This document shows positions 60,038 to 64,000 of a stretch of 64,000 bases of DNA, in pieces (positions within the stretch are counted from its first letter, which is position 1; each line of letters opens with the position of its first letter). Under the pieces are notes generated by a model. The model was not told where the DNA came from. It saw only the letters and a list, made by a program, of their open reading frames with translations, and did no database searches. Origin of the DNA: Chitinophaga horti. Its GTDB lineage: Bacteria; Bacteroidota; Bacteroidia; Chitinophagales; Chitinophagaceae. The DNA lies in the NCBI RefSeq assembly GCF_022867795.2, contig NZ_CP107006.1, positions 3,472,001 to 3,536,000 of the forward strand, read 5' to 3'. Position numbers and translations under genes: made by a program.

Positions 60038-62452
60038 CTAAAACTTATAGTTATAACCGACGCGTATCACCTGCGTTTCATAATAATCTTTGCTAGTATA
60101 AGTGAAACCGTTGCCGATAATGGTGCGTTTAATTACCATGGTATTCAGCAGGTCGGTGGCATTAATAAAAATTTCTCCTTTGGATTGTTGTATTGTCTTT
60201 TTGATACCCGCATCTAGGGAGAAGCGCGCTTCCATTGTTCCTTGGGGAATAATGTCCGGTGCCATGTAAACTGCCGTCAATTGTGCCTCCAGACCATTTC
60301 TAAACCTTAAATTGTTGTTGAGCTTCACGCTGCCCGAGGTGATATTCTGTGCCGCGGCGGTAAATTGATGCTCCACCGGGTACAGATTATTAACGGTGTA
60401 CGCATCGATCCGATTACGGTAGATGTTTCCATTTATATTGAACGTGTAGAAAGGTGCCACCTTTTGTTCTAACACCATTTCCATCCCTGTGTTATAGCTT
60501 TTGCCTGCATTCTGAAAAATGGCGTATACCGATGTGCTGCCCGGCACTACCGTGGAAATGCGGGTGATAGTCCCGTCCACATAACGGTGATATGCGGCGG
60601 CGTACAAACTACCACCCGACCAGGTGTTTTTGTAACCCAGCTCAATGGAATTGGTGAACTGTGGCCGCAGCGCGGGATTACCCACTTTGATAATATCCGC
60701 ATCGTCGTATTTCGGGAAAATCCGGATGTCCACTTCATTAGGCCGGTCAACACGGCGATTAAAGAAGGCTGACAGCTTATTCCGGTCGTTAAGCTTATAG
60801 CTTAACCGGAAGTTCGGGAACGGTTGTGTGTAATGGTATCCATCGCTACTATAGGTCCGGTGGCCCGGGTTTACATCATACCGGATACGCACGTATTCCA
60901 GTCGCAGCCCCAGTTCCGCCTCCCATTTCGGCGTTTCGAACACGTAGTTGCCGTACACGGCTGGGATCAGTTCACGGTAGGTGGCCCAACCACCCGCCGT
61001 GGTGTCCAGTACGGAATTAAGGCCGGGAATAAAGTTCATGTCCGTTGGAATACTGCGGTTACGCAGCTTAATGCCTGTTTCGATCCGTCCGTATTTCAGG
61101 GGCTTCACATAATCGATGTTCAGGTCATATACCTGCTCGTCCGATAACAGCTTAAAGGCATCAGTGCCTTTGGAAGCAGGCAGCGTGTTGTCATAAAAAT
61201 ACTTTTCGTCCTCCCTATGAAATGTGTAGTTAAACCCGATATTCAGTTGGTGGCCGGGCTGCTCAAACTTACGCTGGTAGTTTGCGGTAGCCATTACGGT
61301 CGTTTTCAATTCATCTTCCAGGAATTGCCAAAGGCGCGTGCGTTGAGATAAATCCGCGTTAAAGAATGGCTGATCGCCACGGTCTATAATCTTTTCGCTG
61401 CCGAACATTCCGGATATCGTGAGCGTATTTTTATCGTTGATGAACCAGTCTATTCCCGCGCGGGAATTGAAGAAGTTAGTATTTCGGTTGCGCTTCAGCT
61501 GCTGCCTCACCACATCGCCGTTATCGTATATCCTGTTGACAAACTCGTTTTTGTTCAATGTGTGCGTGTACAGGTTGTCCGCCTGCAGGAAGGCGTTTAC
61601 CTTGTTCTTGCGGTAATTCAACGACAGGGAAGGGTTGATTTTAGGCGTCATCCTGTACTGCGGACGAATGCCCGGCAGGTTCGCCTGCCGCTCCCACAGC
61701 GCACCGGCGCCTAAGGCAATGCCGGCTTTTCCGTTCCAGCCATCCTGATTATTTTTCTTCATGATGATATTGATGATACCTGCATTCCCATTTGCATCGT
61801 ACCGCGAAGAGGGATTATTGATGATCTCAATTCTTTCAATGGAAGATGCGGGAATATTATCCAGGCCGTACTGACTGCCGAATCCCGTCAGCGCTGTTTG
61901 TTTCCCATCTATTAACACCGTCACTTTATCATTTCCGCGCAGTTGCACCTTGCCGTCCTGTATTGTAATACCAGGCAGGTTTTGCATGGCCTGTAGTACA
62001 GAGCCTCCGCCCTGGCTAATGTTATCCGATAGGTTATAAGTCTTTTTGTCCATGGCGAGGCTAACTGACTGTTGTTGCCCCGCTACCTCTACACCTTTCA
62101 GCTGCGATGCCGTTTCCTCAAGTTCGATGGGCGGGATATCAATGTAGGGCGACAATGTACCGACGAACAACGGCTGTGTAATCGTTTTGAATCCCATAAA
62201 AGAAGCCTCCAGCAAATAGTTCCCGGGCTTTACGCCGCTCAACGTAAATAATCCTTTCTCATTACTTGCGGCGCCGGCTACAAAGGTGCTGTCTTGTACC
62301 TTCCTTAAGATCACGTTTACATAGGGTAGGGCTACGCCGTCCTTCTTTGACTTAATCGTTCCGGATATGGAAATGCTGGGCGACTGCGCATTAACCGCCT
62401 GCGATAGAATTTGCAGCAGGGCTACAAACAATAAGATGGTAGTTGTTTTCAT
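60038..62452 (-). CDS. TonB-dependent-receptor-like outer-membrane beta-barrel protein (OMP_b-brl_3 type)
   Basis: 804 residues. Signal peptide (to about VNAQ), carboxypeptidase-regulatory-like domain (about 28-110, SGTIKSKKDGVALPYVNVILRK...FMGFKTITQPLFVG). The plug-like part is GGGSVLQAMQNLPGITIQDGKVQLRGNDKVTVLIDGKQTALTG...IERIEIINNPSSRYDANGNAGIINIIMKK, and the barrel ends in YNYKF. The NPSSRYDANGNAGIINI line is the signature of the Bacteroidota outer-membrane family often found beside two-component genes. There is no SusD partner. An 11-bp-spaced direct repeat 39 bp upstream suggests control by the adjacent response regulator. Confidence 0.93.
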   Translation of the reverse strand: MKTTTILLFVALLQILSQAVNAQSPSISISGTIKSKKDGVALPYVNVILRKVQDSTFVAGAASNEKGLFTLSGVKPGNYLLEASFMGFKTITQPLFVGTLSPYIDIPPIELEETASQLKGVEVAGQQQSVSLAMDKKTYNLSDNISQGGGSVLQAMQNLPGITIQDGKVQLRGNDKVTVLIDGKQTALTGFGSQYGLDNIPASSIERIEIINNPSSRYDANGNAGIINIIMKKNNQDGWNGKAGIALGAGALWERQANLPGIRPQYRMTPKINPSLSLNYRKNKVNAFLQADNLYTHTLNKNEFVNRIYDNGDVVRQQLKRNRNTNFFNSRAGIDWFINDKNTLTISGMFGSEKIIDRGDQPFFNADLSQRTRLWQFLEDELKTTVMATANYQRKFEQPGHQLNIGFNYTFHREDEKYFYDNTLPASKGTDAFKLLSDEQVYDLNIDYVKPLKYGRIETGIKLRNRSIPTDMNFIPGLNSVLDTTAGGWATYRELIPAVYGNYVFETPKWEAELGLRLEYVRIRYDVNPGHRTYSSDGYHYTQPFPNFRLSYKLNDRNKLSAFFNRRVDRPNEVDIRIFPKYDDADIIKVGNPALRPQFTNSIELGYKNTWSGGSLYAAAYHRYVDGTITRISTVVPGSTSVYAIFQNAGKSYNTGMEMVLEQKVAPFYTFNINGNIYRNRIDAYTVNNLYPVEHQFTAAAQNITSGSVKLNNNLRFRNGLEAQLTAVYMAPDIIPQGTMEARFSLDAGIKKTIQQSKGEIFINATDLLNTMVIKRTIIGNGFTYTSKDYYETQVIRVGYNYKF

Positions 62453-62894
62453 CGTATAGTTTTACTTGTTCTGCCGCTAAGTTCAAAAGCGATTTAGGAG
62501 AGATTTAGGAAGGGATTAAGAGTTACTTAGTATTAGATGTTTTGTACGCTTTTTTGCGAAAGGCTATTGGTTTCTGATGAAGGTGGCAATATCTGTCGAC
62601 AGAAAAAAACAGATTCTCCACAGAATTGAAGTAGGGTTTCTTCATAATACAGTACCAGTCTACATTTGGCGACGCCCTCCCGAAGCTGGCGAATGTTAGC
62701 TTGTCAGTCCGAGAAATTTTTGTTTATATTTTTCACCTATTGAATTTGTTGAATATCTACGCCGAAGCTGTTACAATGGTGCTACATGGAGAAACCGGCA
62801 AGGCACAGACAGTCATATTGTGACATATGCGGGAACAATGATGCAGAATTGGGATATGCTGTTTGCGGGGGTGGTTATTTTGATGGAAAATGAC
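62453..62894. other. About 440-bp intergenic region at the island boundary
   Basis: It holds the receptor promoter with the direct repeat at 62491-62510. Next to the recombinase cassette is a small dyad, GTCA-TATTG-TGAC (62812-62824), that might be an operator. The frame of the following small gene is open from 62820 but lacks support before 62883. I saw no tRNA and no obvious att repeat. Confidence 0.55.
62491..62510 (-). promoter_or_regulatory. Direct repeat GATTTAGGA spaced 11 bp, candidate response-regulator site
   Basis: GATTTAGGA occurs at 62491-62499 and 62502-62510, 39-58 bp upstream of the receptor ATG at 62452. Tandem half-sites spaced 11 bp are the usual target format of OmpR/PhoB-family regulators. 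Confidence 0.5.
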
Positions 62895-63113
62895 ATGAAG
62901 AACGAAAATGTAGATGCCACCCCCAGCATTGCCGGACTTAGGGTTACGTATAACGCCACCAAATATGGCTATACAGATGAGGAATTGCTAATGATACACA
63001 ACTTTCTCGAACATCTATGTATGCTCGATGTTGATATTTTTCTCAATAGTCGCGTCGCCGATAGAAATGATATCGAAAATGAGTTTAGGAAAAAGCATAA
63101 GAAGGCTGCGTGA
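62895..63113 (+). CDS. Small protein of unknown function at head of recombinase cassette
   Basis: 72 residues from the ATG at 62895 (MKNENVDATPS). An ATG at 62883 or 62820 is also in frame, but the upstream codons look non-coding and a GGAAAA precedes 62895. The visible pattern is IAGLRVTYNATKYGYTDEELLMIHNFLEHLCMLDVDIFLNS, then a basic C-terminus (RNDIENEFRKKHKKAA). Its last 35 bp overlap the XRE gene, a tight coupling that argues it is real. I do not recognise it. Its position suggests an accessory of the mobile element. Confidence 0.55.
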   Translation: MKNENVDATPSIAGLRVTYNATKYGYTDEELLMIHNFLEHLCMLDVDIFLNSRVADRNDIENEFRKKHKKAA

Positions 63114-63456
63114 GCTAAAAGGCGTGTCGCGGGAGTACATAGCAAGCAGGCTAGGTATGGGCGTTACCGCTTACGGCAATATTGAGCGCGATTATGTAAA
63201 AAATTTAGCTGTAAATAAACTGTCAGAAATTGCAGACATTCTGGAGATTGATATTTGTATGATTTTACGATTTGATGCTAAAACGGATCAGTTAGTTGGA
63301 GGAGGTGTTGTAAGTCAGGCGGCTCGTTCTGAACAAGAGGCAATCACGGATGCTTTTGCAGAACTGCGCGTTGTGTTGATGATTCAACGGCAGGCCAATG
63401 AAAAAATGTTAGAGGCTTTAAATCTAGTTGTTCTTTTATTAAAACAAAAAATATGA
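63079..63456 (+). CDS. XRE-family helix-turn-helix regulator
   Basis: 125 residues from the ATG at 63079 (MSLGKSIRRLRELKG). The Cro/C1-type HTH is clear (LRELKGVSREYIASRLGMGVTAYGNIERDYVKNLAVNKLSEIADILEID). The rest is a helical, heptad-like segment (RSEQEAITDAFAELRVVLMIQRQANEKMLEALNLVVLLLKQKI) likely for dimerisation. Its TGA overlaps the ATG of the recombinase. It probably controls the integrase or other island genes. Confidence 0.86.
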   Translation: MSLGKSIRRLRELKGVSREYIASRLGMGVTAYGNIERDYVKNLAVNKLSEIADILEIDICMILRFDAKTDQLVGGGVVSQAARSEQEAITDAFAELRVVLMIQRQANEKMLEALNLVVLLLKQKI

Positions 63457-64000
63457 AAATACCTATGCCTATTGTAAACACCAGCGGCTCCTGCATTAAG
63501 CAGCGGGCCGCTTTTCTTTACCCCAGGGTAAGTACCGATGACCAGGCCGACGGCTACAGCCCCGCGCACCAGGAAGACGCCCTTCAGAAATATTGCTTAC
63601 GTGAAAATATTCTCGTTAGGGATGTTTTTCACGAGGACTATTCCGCCAAGACGTTCGACCGACCGGAGTTTAATAACATCCTTTCTATTATTAAAAAGAA
63701 CCGCGGCACCGTTGATCTGCTGCTGATTACGAAATGGGATAGGTTTTCACGAAATTTCGCGGAAGCCTACCGGATGATCGGCGTACTAAAAAAGCTGGGC
63801 GTCGAAGTTCAGGCCATAGAACAGCCATTGGACATGGAGATTCCGGAGAGCAAAATCATGCTGGCCATCTACCTCACAGCGCCTGAGGTCGAGAACGACC
63901 GGCGTGCACTGAACACACTCCACGGCATGCGCAGGGCAAAGAAGGAGGGCCGGTATCTCGGCATCGCGCCCCGTGGTTATTTTAATGGCAGGGATGCCGC
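63453..64000 (+). CDS. Large serine recombinase (site-specific integrase), N-terminal part (partial)
   Basis: About 182 codons from an ATG that overlaps the XRE stop (ATGA, 63453-63456), running off the right edge. The resolvase/invertase catalytic domain is recognisable. The nucleophile Ser lies in RVSTDDQADGYS, followed by ITKWDRFSRNFAEAYRMIGVLKKLGVEVQAIEQPLD and then the start of the recombinase domain (RRALNTLHGMRRAKKEGRYLGIAPRGY). A Pro replaces the more usual Val/Ala before RVS (YPRVS). Enzymes of this type integrate genomic islands and conjugative elements by Ser-mediated strand exchange. Confidence 0.93.
   Translation, partial: MKIPMPIVNTSGSCIKQRAAFLYPRVSTDDQADGYSPAHQEDALQKYCLRENILVRDVFHEDYSAKTFDRPEFNNILSIIKKNRGTVDLLLITKWDRFSRNFAEAYRMIGVLKKLGVEVQAIEQPLDMEIPESKIMLAIYLTAPEVENDRRALNTLHGMRRAKKEGRYLGIAPRGYFNGRDA

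Noticed and set aside
62812..62829. Small dyad GTCA-TATTG-TGAC near the XRE/recombinase cassette
   Set aside because: Arms of 4 bp are too short to claim an operator; noted only as a candidate.

Overview
The window reads as a chromosomal segment of a Bacteroidota bacterium, most likely a Chitinophaga-like member of the Chitinophagaceae. The basis is the density of SusC/SusD outer-membrane pairs, ECF sigma/FecR regulators beside three of them, lipoproteins with Bacteroidota-style lipoboxes, TAnnTTTG promoter elements, and the lack of Shine-Dalgarno sequences at most starts. This is inference from gene content; no marker gene was compared. I saw no rRNA, tRNA or CRISPR array.

Layout. 1-1256: 5' part of a SusC-like receptor that runs off the left edge. 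2000-6687: an apparent metal-acquisition operon with a Cys/His-rich small membrane protein, a TonB receptor, two DUF4625-type lipoproteins and a His-rich lipoprotein resembling the zinc chaperone AztD. 6747-13111: general genes, including a thioesterase, RhlE helicase, TIM-barrel epimerase, Rof-like protein, SDR/HxlR divergent pair, Crp/Fnr regulator, RidA and free-methionine sulfoxide reductase. 13230-19704: ROK regulator, SusC and SusD-like. 20711-27666: ECF sigma, anti-sigma, SusC and SusD on the plus strand. 27795-31233: a RadD-like helicase and a phosphodiesterase/alkaline phosphatase fusion. 31626-40210: a second ECF/FecR/SusC/SusD locus on the minus strand, preceded by a GH13 enzyme. 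40385-44676: mostly uncharacterised envelope proteins. 44945-53069: a third ECF/FecR/SusC/SusD locus ending in a TlpA-like oxidoreductase. 53187-62452: LysR/aldo-keto reductase pair, NHL-type propeller, PAP2 phosphatase, two-component system, a broken EamA gene and an outer-membrane receptor. 62895-64000: small protein, XRE regulator and large serine recombinase, cut by the right edge, which looks like the edge of a mobile island.

How the genes work together. Four of the five SusC receptors are followed by a SusD partner within the window. The three receptors encoded beside ECF sigma/FecR pairs all carry an N-terminal STN signalling domain. The two without such neighbours lack it, and one of these sits behind a ROK repressor. 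This fits substrate sensing through the receptor in three loci and intracellular sugar sensing in the fourth.

Most unusual non-coding signals. Three intergenic regions between convergent genes (10136-10178, 12515-12612, 31380-31553) carry arrays phased at 11 bp. The largest is a long palindrome with CC every 11 bp on the left and GG every 11 bp on the right. A separate structured element of about 115 bp occurs twice (31249-31361 and 38314-38430). It contains two upstream arms that can both pair with the same downstream arm. Other candidate regulatory sites are a canonical-spacing CRP-type palindrome upstream of ridA, an 11-bp-spaced direct repeat upstream of the two-component-linked receptor, and a long stem in the rhlE leader.
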